A stretch of 5,903 nt of DNA from Bacteroidales bacterium. GTDB taxonomy: Bacteria; Bacteroidota; Bacteroidia; Bacteroidales; VadinHA17. The position numbers and the translations under genes were made by a program. Under the pieces are notes generated by a model, which did not search any database, had not been told where the DNA came from, and was given only the letters and a program-made list of their open reading frames with translations. Position 1 is the stretch's first letter, and every line of letters begins with the position of its first letter. Below, piece after piece: positions 1 to 5,903 of the stretch. Where the stretch lies: assembly GCA_003162595.1 (NCBI GenBank), contig PMNJ01000241.1, positions 1 through 5,903 of the forward strand, read 5' to 3'.

Positions 1-2
1 TT

Positions 3-64
3 CATTTTCCCCCAAGGGGGAAATGATTTACTCCTTCCCCTGTGGGGGAAGGATGGGAAGGGGG
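3..64. repeat. Two tandem G/C-rich hairpins with a G-rich tail, likely a dispersed intergenic repeat
   Basis: The first inverted repeat has arms TTTCCCCC (6-13) and GGGGGAAA (16-23), separated by only AA, so the innermost pairs must open to form a loop. The second has nine-base arms TCCTTCCCC (32-40) and GGGGAAGGA (45-53) around the loop TGTG. The two units resemble each other (C-run, short spacer, G-run, AA), and a further G-rich stretch, GGGAAGGGGG, follows at 55-64. This composition differs sharply from the AT-rich DNA around it, and no reading frame explains it. Such palindromic G/C-rich intergenic elements occur as REP-like dispersed repeats in bacterial genomes; assigning this one to that class is inference, since only one locus is visible. 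It could also serve as a hairpin terminator for a gene to the left of the window, although no T-run follows on the plus strand. Confidence 0.5.
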
Positions 65-76
65 TTAATTAGATAC

Positions 77-120
77 AAAAGTGAAGAATTACTCGACAAG
101 TAAGTCTTACTGACACTTTT
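77..120 (+). promoter_or_regulatory. Kinase leader with nested inverted repeats, possible operator or RNA hairpin
   Basis: The 44 bases are bounded by complementary seven-base arms, AAAAGTG (77-83) and CACTTTT (114-120). Inside is a 13-base palindrome with arms AGTAAG (99-104) and CTTACT (106-111) around one T. The arm AGTAA (99-103) can alternatively pair with TTACT at 89-93, with loop CGACA. A near direct repeat is also present: TTACTCGACA (89-98) and TTACTGACA (107-115). The element ends 19 bases before the kinase start codon. The 13-base palindrome is a reasonable size for a dimeric repressor or activator site, and the alternative pairings could form an RNA leader. I do not recognise a known operator or riboswitch, and I find no convincing Bacteroidota -7/-33 promoter pair, so the role is inferred. 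Confidence 0.3.
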
Positions 121-139
121 CGGGCAAAATATTTTAGAA

Positions 140-1492
140 ATGAAAGAGACAATTATAGCTATTTATGACATTGGAAAAACGAACAAGAAGATAATTCTCT
201 TTAATGAAGACTTTAAGATAGTCTCCGAAATTGAAGAAAAATTTGCTGAAGTTCACGACGATGATGGATTTGAATGTGATGATATTGAACATATTGAAAA
301 GTGGATAAAGGAATCGATGACCAAATTAGTCAATTCTGATATATATGAACTTAAGGCTGTCAATTTTACTACTTATGGTGCAACGCTCGTCTATCTTGAT
401 GAAAACGGGAAAAGACTGACTCCGGTTTATAACTATCTTAAACCAATGGATGAAAAAATCGCTGAGAGCCTCTACAAGAGACATGGAGGAAGAGATGAGT
501 TCTGCAGAAGAACAGCTTCTCCGGCTCTGGGAATGTTAAATTCCGGGTTGCAGCCGCTCTGGCTCAGGTCAGCCAAACCTGAAGTATTTGCCAAAATAAA
601 ACATATCCTTCATTTTCCTCAATATTTATCATATATAATTACCGGGAAGATATATTCCGAACACACCTCAATCGGATGTCATACGGCTCTTTGGGATTTT
701 GATAATATGAATTATCATCCCTGGATCAGAATTCAAGGATTAAACCTGCCCGAACCTATTCCTGTTGAAACAGTTAATGAAATAGAAATTGAAGGTAAAA
801 AAATTAAAATCGGTATAGGTATTCACGATAGTTCATCCTCACTAGCTCCGTATTTCTCAAGCAAAGCAGGTAACTTTTTATTAATTTCTACCGGAACCTG
901 GTGCATTAACATGAATCCCTTCAATTCTGAAAAGTTAACTGCCGATCAACTCGACAAAGATTGCCTTTGTTATATGAGTATAAACAGGCAACCGGTAAAA
1001 TCTTCAAGGTTATTCATGGGACATTTGCACGAAACTGCCTTAAAGCAAATTTGTGATCATTTCAGGAAACCGGAAGATTTTTATAAAAGAATCAAAGCCG
1101 ATGATCAATTATCAACTCATTTAAAATCCAAATTCAGCGGGAAAAATGTGTTCTTTCAAACGGGTCCATATTCCCGTGAATTGAAAGATTTCATAGATAT
1201 GTATGAATTCAGTTCATTTGAGGAGGCTTATCATCAGTTAATGAATGAATTAGGCGATCTTACTATAGAATCTGTAAACCTTGTTCTTCCGGAAATAGAT
1301 GAGATTGAGAACATTTACATAACCGGAGGATTTTCAAAAAATGAACTTTTCCAGAATCTGATCTCAAAAGCGTATCCCTCGAAGTTTGTATATACCTCTG
1401 AAATTGCCAATGGATCTGCGCTGGGAGCAGCAATGGTCGTTTCGGGTTCAAAATCATCCCTGAACCTTGGACTTACGAGATGTAAAATCTGA
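140..1492 (+). CDS. FGGY-family carbohydrate kinase
   Basis: This 450-residue cytoplasmic sugar kinase would transfer phosphate from ATP to a sugar or ketose, normally an early step of catabolism. The visible landmarks follow the two-lobed FGGY/ASKHA fold: an N-terminal phosphate-binding motif with Asp10, Gly12, Lys13 and Thr14 (YDIGKTNKK); a Gly-Ile-His-Asp motif at 227-230 whose Asp230 should be the catalytic base; the second phosphate motif STGTW at 250-254; and a C-terminal nucleotide-binding region with TGGFSKN at 395-401 and ALGAA at 427-431. It is slightly shorter than typical xylulokinases or glycerol kinases (about 480-520), and the Lys-Thr-Asn in the first motif suggests a divergent subfamily. 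The ATG at 140 is the first in the frame after an in-frame stop at 101-103; the next Met (residue 60) would remove the first motif. Upstream sequence is A/T-rich without a Shine-Dalgarno site. No isomerase, aldolase or transporter is beside it. Rhamnulose or fuculose are possible substrates, but this is a guess. Confidence 0.9.
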   Translation: MKETIIAIYDIGKTNKKIILFNEDFKIVSEIEEKFAEVHDDDGFECDDIEHIEKWIKESMTKLVNSDIYELKAVNFTTYGATLVYLDENGKRLTPVYNYLKPMDEKIAESLYKRHGGRDEFCRRTASPALGMLNSGLQPLWLRSAKPEVFAKIKHILHFPQYLSYIITGKIYSEHTSIGCHTALWDFDNMNYHPWIRIQGLNLPEPIPVETVNEIEIEGKKIKIGIGIHDSSSSLAPYFSSKAGNFLLISTGTWCINMNPFNSEKLTADQLDKDCLCYMSINRQPVKSSRLFMGHLHETALKQICDHFRKPEDFYKRIKADDQLSTHLKSKFSGKNVFFQTGPYSRELKDFIDMYEFSSFEEAYHQLMNELGDLTIESVNLVLPEIDEIENIYITGGFSKNELFQNLISKAYPSKFVYTSEIANGSALGAAMVVSGSKSSLNLGLTRCKI

Positions 1493-1510
1493 AAAAGATT
1501 TTTTTATCAG
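1484..1510. terminator. Weak AT-rich hairpin between convergent genes
   Basis: The kinase stop TGA (1490-1492) and the channel-gene stop TGA (complement of 1507-1509) are 14 bases apart. Arms AAAATCT (1484-1490) and AGATTTT (1496-1502) can form a seven-pair stem with a five-base loop, followed by TTT to 1505, which resembles a small intrinsic terminator for the plus strand. An alternative fold pairs CTGA (1489-1492) with TCAG (1507-1510) and three A-T pairs inside, bringing the two stop codons together. Either stem has few G-C pairs and would be weak. If real, it could act in both directions. No better terminator exists in the gap. Confidence 0.35.
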
Positions 1511-2847
1511 TAAATTCTTTGTCCCAGGGCTGCCTTCAGCTTATAAACGCTTGTAACATAATCTATTCTGGCTTTCAGTAGCATTAAACTGCTTTCCGAA
1601 ACCGAAGTATTGGCATCCAGCAAATCAAGATTTGTTATCACCCCCGACTTAAAACTTGTCTCAGCAAGTGAATAGGCCTTTGAGGCTTGATTCAACTGAA
1701 GCTCCGACTGACTGACTTTCTTCTTCGCGGCAAACATAAGTGCCTCTGATTCATAAACCTCATCTGATATATTACGCTTTGTAAGTTCTGATTCAAAGGA
1801 TATTGAAGATATTCCTGATTGAGCCTGTGCAAGATTATATTTGTTTTTCATCCCGTCGAAGAGAGGAACCCTTAGTCCCAATCCTACAACATAATTTGGC
1901 GTGAATTTGGCCAGACCAGGTATATAGCCGTTTTTTGCTCCACCTGATGCCTCAAAGCTTAATAATGGTTTATTCTGCAACTTTGTCATTCCGAATCTCA
2001 GCTCGGCCAATGAAGCTCTCTTTTCATTTATAAGAACTTCATCCCTGTTATGAAATGCATATGACAGGATCGAATCAGAAACAATAACAGGCGGCTCCAC
2101 AATGAGCTCATTCCTGACAACAGGATTACTGGCCTGATTATTCCCAAGCAATGAATTAAGAGCTGCCTGTTGTGTAGTCAGAGCGGCAACAAGGTCAACT
2201 TTCTGACTCTCAACTGTAGATATTTTTACCTTTGTTGTCAGAACCTGGTATTCTGTGGCAGACCCCGTAGCCATTGTCTTTTCAACATACTGAAGATGCT
2301 CATTTAGCGTTGCCAGCTGTACATCTTTTATTTTAATTGCAGCCTGTAGAAAAAGAAGCATATAAAAATTATTAACTGTATAAACAGATAATTTCTGCTT
2401 AACCTGCTCAAGTGTCTGCTCACTGATATTCTTGTTTGCATTTTCAAGTTCAATATTCTGGTGCGTCCTTCCGAAATCATAAACCAGCTGCTGATAATTA
2501 ATTGAAGCAGAATAGTTGTTAGCAGGGTAAAGTTGAAAAGTGCCAAGCCCCGGGAAAGTAAGCTTTGTTACGGGAGCAAGATTGGCAAAACTTGCTGTCA
2601 TATCTATTACCGGATTATAACCTGTCTTTGCTAACCCGATCCTTGAATCAGCATTCCTGATCGCTTCTTCTGCAATTTTAACAGATGGATAAGTAGAAAT
2701 AACCTGTTGGATAACGCTCTTAAGCGATAAGGAATCGGCCGGAGGTTCTAGTTTATCAATAGTACTCTGACCATAAATAATCCCGTTAAGAAATATAATC
2801 GACACCAAAATGGGTAAAATTGACTTTTTATTTATATGATTATTCAT
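1507..2847 (-). CDS. TolC-family outer-membrane efflux channel
   Basis: This 446-residue protein is a TolC/OEP-type channel, expected to form a trimeric outer-membrane barrel with a long periplasmic helical tunnel. Residues 1-26 look like a signal peptide: Lys7-Lys8, a hydrophobic stretch at about 9-25, and probable cleavage after Gly26. There is no lipobox cysteine, so it is not a lipoprotein of the OprM/CusC type. Two homologous OEP repeats are visible, at about 40-235 and 260-444. The equivalent barrel-to-helix turns are LVYDFGRT (121-128) and VPLFDGMKN (327-335), and the paired helical segments begin near GSATEYQVL (195-203) and GVITNLDLL (402-410). The length is close to that of typical family members. 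It is the last gene of the efflux operon. Its ATG overlaps the end of the antiporter gene by 8 bases (ATGAATAA), which suggests translational coupling; there is no Shine-Dalgarno site, but A-rich sequence lies about 10-30 bases upstream. It should serve as exit duct for the pump encoded upstream. Confidence 0.92.
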   Translation of the reverse strand: MNNHINKKSILPILVSIIFLNGIIYGQSTIDKLEPPADSLSLKSVIQQVISTYPSVKIAEEAIRNADSRIGLAKTGYNPVIDMTASFANLAPVTKLTFPGLGTFQLYPANNYSASINYQQLVYDFGRTHQNIELENANKNISEQTLEQVKQKLSVYTVNNFYMLLFLQAAIKIKDVQLATLNEHLQYVEKTMATGSATEYQVLTTKVKISTVESQKVDLVAALTTQQAALNSLLGNNQASNPVVRNELIVEPPVIVSDSILSYAFHNRDEVLINEKRASLAELRFGMTKLQNKPLLSFEASGGAKNGYIPGLAKFTPNYVVGLGLRVPLFDGMKNKYNLAQAQSGISSISFESELTKRNISDEVYESEALMFAAKKKVSQSELQLNQASKAYSLAETSFKSGVITNLDLLDANTSVSESSLMLLKARIDYVTSVYKLKAALGQRIY

Positions 2848-4462
2848 TTGCCGGAAGATTTTTGTTTTTTAATTTTTTTGTATGTAGAAAAATTATCGGG
2901 ATGCCTCCCATCAGGGTAATGAAACCCGCAAGGAGGAAATCATCATCAATACCTTGTATATAAGACTGTTTGTTAAGATTTGAAAGAAGTAAAGCCTGAC
3001 TTTGCCTTGCAGCATTTGAAGGTGAGCTGCCGGCTTCATTTTGAAGATAATATCGTATTTTTGTTGTTGTCTGTTGATAAATTTCGGAGCCCTGTCTGAC
3101 AGCACCTCCAAATGACTGGGCATGAAAATTAACTCTTGATGTTAGAAATGTGGCGAGCAGAGCAACTCCAAGACTGCCACCAAGTTGCCGGATAGAATTG
3201 GTAATGGCAGATGCCTGTGCCATCTTTTCACGTGGTATTTCAGACAGGGAAACTGTAGTCAACGCGGTGAACATAAGACCCATAGCCAATCCCCGGAGAT
3301 ATAATGACAACATAATAAAATGAAGTTCAGTCAGCCATGAAAGATTGGAATTGAGGTAGAAGCTAAAAGCAAACAAAACAACACCTATAAAAAGGGGAAT
3401 TTTAGGATTTAGTTTATCCGAAATCCTTCCCGAGATAGGAGCAATTATACCCTGTATAATACCTACCGGAAGAAAAACCGAACCGGCTTGCAGTGCCGTA
3501 TAGCCCAAAGAATTCTGCAGATAGATTGGCAATAAAAATGTGCTTCCGAACATTCCCAGACTAAATATTACCAGGATAATATTGGCGATTCCAAAATTAT
3601 GGTTTTTTAAAAGACTCAGATCCAGGAGCGGCTCTTTAACAGTTAATTCTGCGGTTATAAAAACCGCAAATGCAATTAAAGCAATTGCACCATAAGCCAG
3701 TATAAAAGGTGCATGCCATCCTGCTGAATTTGTAGCTGCATTCCCCTGTGAAAGTATATAGAGTGTCAGAGGAAGAAAAATAGTAACTGAAATAAAACCT
3801 ACAATATCAAATTGTCTTGCTTTCCTGTTTATATATTCGCTCTGAATTATTATAGTGAATAACATTGCTAAGATTCCGACCGGTATATTCACGTCAAAGA
3901 TCAGAGGCCAGCTGAAACGGTCAATTAGAAAACCTCCGATCAGAGGTCCGAACGAGACTGATGCAGCAGCAGAAATACCCCAGAAACCAAGCGCTATACC
4001 TCGTTGGTTAGGTGGAAATTCCCTTGTAATTATTGCCATTCCAAGCGGTTGAATTGTCCCGGCTCCCAGACCCTGAATAACCCTTGAGGCGATCAGCATG
4101 TTCTCATCCGAAGACCTGCCGCATAACATCGATCCTAATGTAAAAAGAAATAATCCGATGAAATACAACCGTTTATAACCGAATTTGTCTGCCAGCCATC
4201 CTGAAGTTGGAAGCGCAACAGCCATAGCAAGCATGTACGCAGTTACAACCCATTCAATTTTGTCGAGTCCGACACCAAATGATGCCATAATTTTAGGTAA
4301 CCCTACATTTACAATTGTGGCATCAAGCACTGCCATAAAAGTTCCCAGCATAACATTCGCCAGCAAGAACCATTTGTATGACTGATGTTTAGGATGAAAG
4401 GCTGAATCACTGTTCCTGAGAAAGTACCTGATACGGTGAGATGGCGTTCTTCGTCTTTCCAT
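2840..4462 (-). CDS. emrB: EmrB/QacA-type DHA2 multidrug:proton antiporter (MFS)
   Basis: This 540-residue inner-membrane protein belongs to the 14-helix DHA2 branch of the major facilitator superfamily, which exports drugs in exchange for protons. Family motifs are intact: LDATIVNVGLP (46-56, TM1, with Asp47); motif A GWLADKFGYKR (88-98) in the loop between TM2 and TM3; motif B around SRVIQGLGAG (126-135) with Arg127; motif C SFGPLIGG (170-177); and WPLIFDVNIPVG (185-196), matching the WxxIFxxNxPxG signature of EmrB. A second, degenerate motif A lies at GRISDKL (345-351). The loop at about 442-508 before the last helix is long and polar, as is common in EmrB. A basic N-terminal tail of about 30 residues precedes TM1. 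The start at 4462 keeps TM1 whole; the next Met, at 38, would truncate it. It begins 4 bases after the tandem TAA TAA stops of the adaptor gene. Substrate range cannot be predicted. The symbol denotes family resemblance; orthology to E. coli emrB is not shown. Confidence 0.93.
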   Translation of the reverse strand: MERRRTPSHRIRYFLRNSDSAFHPKHQSYKWFLLANVMLGTFMAVLDATIVNVGLPKIMASFGVGLDKIEWVVTAYMLAMAVALPTSGWLADKFGYKRLYFIGLFLFTLGSMLCGRSSDENMLIASRVIQGLGAGTIQPLGMAIITREFPPNQRGIALGFWGISAAASVSFGPLIGGFLIDRFSWPLIFDVNIPVGILAMLFTIIIQSEYINRKARQFDIVGFISVTIFLPLTLYILSQGNAATNSAGWHAPFILAYGAIALIAFAVFITAELTVKEPLLDLSLLKNHNFGIANIILVIFSLGMFGSTFLLPIYLQNSLGYTALQAGSVFLPVGIIQGIIAPISGRISDKLNPKIPLFIGVVLFAFSFYLNSNLSWLTELHFIMLSLYLRGLAMGLMFTALTTVSLSEIPREKMAQASAITNSIRQLGGSLGVALLATFLTSRVNFHAQSFGGAVRQGSEIYQQTTTKIRYYLQNEAGSSPSNAARQSQALLLSNLNKQSYIQGIDDDFLLAGFITLMGGIPIIFLHTKKLKNKNLPANE

Positions 4463-4466
4463 CTTA

Positions 4467-5471
4467 TTATTTTAAAATCTTTACAACAACAGACATCCCC
4501 GATAAAATATTAAATGAGGAAATCTCTTTATTATTGTTTGCACCATCTATTGAAATACGTATCGGAATACGCTGAGTAACCTTTGTGAAGTTGCCTGAAG
4601 CATTATTTGCCGGAATAAGCGAAAAAACTGATGCAGTGCTTGAACCTACCAGGAAAACTTTGCCGGTGAATTTTACATAAGGAAAAGCATCTATTGTGAA
4701 CTTTACAGTCTGACCAGTATGAACATCCGAAATTTTTGTTTCTTCAAGATAAGCTACTATCCAAAGCTTACTGCTCATTGTAATAGTAAAGACCGACTGA
4801 CTTGGCTGAACGACATCACCGGGAAGTAACCATCGTTTTGCTATGACACCGTCTGCCGGAGCATAAAGCCTGGTATTCTTGAGCTGGGCATCAAGTACTT
4901 TGATCTGGGAATTGGCCGTCTCAACAGATGCCGATGCACTTGAAATCATAGATTTTGAGACCAGAAGTTGCGCCCTGGCAGCATCCAGCTGAGCTGAAGC
5001 TGTTTCAAATGCGTTCTTAATATGGTCGTATTGTTCCGGAGTAATAACACCGCCCTCTGACTGATTTTTTGCCCTGGTCATATCTTCTTTTGCCCTCTCA
5101 AGGTTTATTTCCAGCACTTTTATTCCCATCTGATCGGAAGTAAATTTAGCTTCCGATTGGGCCAGATTAGCCTGAGCCTGAGTCTTCAGTGCCAGAGTCT
5201 GGTTTCTCTGGGCTACAAGATCAGTACTGTCTAGATCTGACAGGAGCATACCCTGTTTTACAAGGTCTCCTTCATTGGCATAAACAGAAGATATTCTTCC
5301 CATTATCTTAGCTCCGACACTGACATTATCAGCATCAACATGTGCATCATCGGTAGTAATATACATGGAATAATCCCTATACCAGTACCAGGCACCTGCC
5401 AGTACGATAATAATAACAATTGTAAGCGGTATATAAACCCTGAGACGCCTGTTCTTTGATTCTTCTTTCAT
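4467..5471 (-). CDS. emrA: EmrA/HlyD-type periplasmic adaptor (membrane fusion) protein
   Basis: This 334-residue adaptor should bridge the inner-membrane antiporter and the TolC-like channel. Domains in order: a basic cytoplasmic tail (1-11); one membrane anchor (about 12-30); the EmrA-type TDDAHVDAD motif (40-48); the first lipoyl half-motif, GRISSVYANEGDLVKQG (58-74); an alpha-helical hairpin (about 84-198) rich in Ala, Gln and Lys; the second lipoyl half, LYAPADGVIAKRWLLPGD (202-219); and a beta-barrel part starting near LWIVAYLEETK (236-246). The segment SLIPANNASGNFTKVTQRIP (284-303) closely resembles the EmrA signature, separating it from RND-type AcrA adaptors, which are lipoproteins. 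It is somewhat shorter than E. coli EmrA (about 390). The ATG at 5471 directly precedes the basic tail and anchor, so the start is well supported. No Shine-Dalgarno site is visible. It lies 47 bases after the regulator gene and 4 bases before the antiporter gene, as expected for one operon. Confidence 0.93.
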   Translation of the reverse strand: MKEESKNRRLRVYIPLTIVIIIVLAGAWYWYRDYSMYITTDDAHVDADNVSVGAKIMGRISSVYANEGDLVKQGMLLSDLDSTDLVAQRNQTLALKTQAQANLAQSEAKFTSDQMGIKVLEINLERAKEDMTRAKNQSEGGVITPEQYDHIKNAFETASAQLDAARAQLLVSKSMISSASASVETANSQIKVLDAQLKNTRLYAPADGVIAKRWLLPGDVVQPSQSVFTITMSSKLWIVAYLEETKISDVHTGQTVKFTIDAFPYVKFTGKVFLVGSSTASVFSLIPANNASGNFTKVTQRIPIRISIDGANNNKEISSFNILSGMSVVVKILK

Positions 5472-5518
5472 AAAAATGTTCTGAATTAAATTATATCGTT
5501 AATTATCAATGTTTTAAA
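5472..5518 (-). other. Short AT-rich gap between regulator and adaptor genes
   Basis: These 47 bases are very AT-rich. Read on the minus strand they contain TTGATA and TATAAT, but only 8 bases apart, which is not a workable -35/-10 spacing. A TAATTTAA differs from the Bacteroidota -7 consensus TAnnTTTG at its last two positions. No clear inverted repeat of operator size is visible. An internal promoter is therefore not supported, and cotranscription with the regulator is the simpler reading. Confidence 0.4.
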
Positions 5519-5903
5519 TCAATTATATTTCAAACTCTTAATGAAAATGTTTGTAAAAGCAATTGTCTTCTGAAGAAGAAGATCGTATTCTTCCTGCTCG
5601 ATGAACAGTGTTTTCTTTTCGTTGACTAATGTGGTCCTAAGACCTTTCAACAGGTCAAGAAAAAGGGAAGCTGTCTGATCTGTATCGTTAATAAAGAATA
5701 TTCCGCTGCTGATACCTTTTTCAAAAATCCTTTTCAAAATTTCTTTTTCTTTTTCTTTAAAATCCTGAATTGTTTCTCTGAAACCTGGTTTTAGTTCTGA
5801 ATAATCTTCGAGCCTCAATCTGCTTAAATTCAATAATGTACGAAAATATGAGAGACGCGCGTTTGCATATTCCAGAAGTAATTGTTCAGGTTCCTGAATG
5901 CTG
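5519..5903 (-). CDS. TetR/AcrR-family transcriptional regulator, partial (N-terminus outside window)
   Basis: The last 127 residues of a regulator are visible, ending at TGA (complement of 5519-5521). The frame stays open to the right edge: upstream of the TTG at 5833 it reads on through EYANARLSYFRTLLNLSRLR, a coherent helical segment, so that TTG is an internal leucine codon and not the start. The visible part is all-helical, with a charged stretch (FKEKEKEILKRIFEKG) followed by GISSGIFFINDTDQ and a helix containing LFLDLLKGLRTTL, the pattern seen in the ligand-binding and dimerisation domain of TetR proteins. About 60-80 residues with the DNA-binding helix-turn-helix should lie beyond 5903. 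Family assignment rests on the C-terminal pattern plus its position as first gene before an efflux operon, where TetR repressors commonly sit. It probably represses its own operon and is released by a pump substrate; the ligand is unknown and the operator is outside the window. Confidence 0.8.
   Translation of the reverse strand, partial: SIQEPEQLLLEYANARLSYFRTLLNLSRLRLEDYSELKPGFRETIQDFKEKEKEILKRIFEKGISSGIFFINDTDQTASLFLDLLKGLRTTLVNEKKTLFIEQEEYDLLLQKTIAFTNIFIKSLKYN

Larger units (their letters stand above)
1507..5903 (-). other. Predicted four-gene tripartite efflux operon
   Basis: The minus-strand order is regulator, adaptor, antiporter, outer-membrane channel, with gaps of 47 and 4 bases and then an overlap of 8 bases. 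No promoter or terminator is recognisable between the genes, so a single transcript starting to the right of the window is likely. The products form a full export path from inner membrane to outside, comparable to EmrAB-TolC, with the channel gene included in the operon. Whether the right-hand end of the operon contains more genes cannot be seen. Confidence 0.75.

Noticed and set aside
130..137. TATTTTAG as a Bacteroidota -7 promoter element for the kinase
   Set aside because: It differs from TAnnTTTG at one position and ends two bases before the start codon, so transcription would begin inside the gene.
1263..1457. 64-residue minus-strand reading frame
   Set aside because: It lies entirely inside the kinase gene, antisense to its conserved nucleotide-binding region, and its translation shows no recognisable domain.
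2328..2546. 72-residue minus-strand reading frame
   Set aside because: It is an alternative frame within the TolC-family gene; the hydrophobic look comes from the AT-rich composition.
2911..3123. 70-residue minus-strand reading frame
   Set aside because: It is an out-of-frame reading inside the 3' part of the antiporter gene, whose own frame is intact there.
3855..4052. 65-residue plus-strand reading frame
   Set aside because: It is antisense to antiporter residues including motif C and the WPLIFDVNIPVG signature, so coding constraint belongs to the other strand.
4185..4385. 66-residue plus-strand reading frame
   Set aside because: It is antisense to TM1 and motif A of the antiporter and has no family resemblance of its own.
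4463..4466. Possible frameshift or fusion between adaptor and antiporter genes
   Set aside because: The adaptor ends with a proper C-terminus and tandem TAA stops, and the antiporter has its own ATG and complete N-terminal helix, so these are two intact genes.
5472..5518. TTGATA and TATAAT on the minus strand as an adaptor-gene promoter
   Set aside because: The boxes are only 8 bases apart, far short of the roughly 17-base spacing needed, and such matches are expected by chance in very AT-rich DNA.

Overview
The window most likely comes from a member of the Bacteroidota. The base composition is AT-leaning, there are no clear AGGAGG-type Shine-Dalgarno sites before the starts, sequence upstream of start codons is A/T-rich, and the protein sequences look like Bacteroidota family members. 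This is a judgement from sequence style, not from a database match.

There are two transcription blocks that converge near position 1500. On the plus strand, after a G/C-rich hairpin repeat (about 3-64) and a leader carrying nested inverted and direct repeats (77-120), lies one complete FGGY-family carbohydrate kinase gene (140-1492). No other sugar-catabolism gene is visible, so its substrate and pathway cannot be read from this window.

On the minus strand, reading from the right edge leftwards, is a compact drug-efflux operon: a TetR/AcrR-type regulator cut by the window edge (5519-5903), an EmrA/HlyD-type periplasmic adaptor (4467-5471), an EmrB/QacA-type 14-helix (DHA2) proton antiporter (2840-4462), and a TolC-family outer-membrane channel (1507-2847). 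The adaptor and antiporter genes are 4 bases apart, and the antiporter and channel genes overlap by 8 bases. Together the three transport genes encode an inner-membrane pump, a periplasmic adaptor and an outer-membrane exit duct. The regulator presumably represses the set and responds to an exported compound. The operon promoter and operator are probably to the right of position 5903.

The last 14 bases between the convergent stop codons hold only a weak, AT-rich hairpin. No tRNA, rRNA, CRISPR array, insertion sequence or integrase is visible, and no intergenic stretch exceeds 300 bases. I see no convincing evidence of an undescribed system. The least explained DNA is the 139-base leader region before the kinase.
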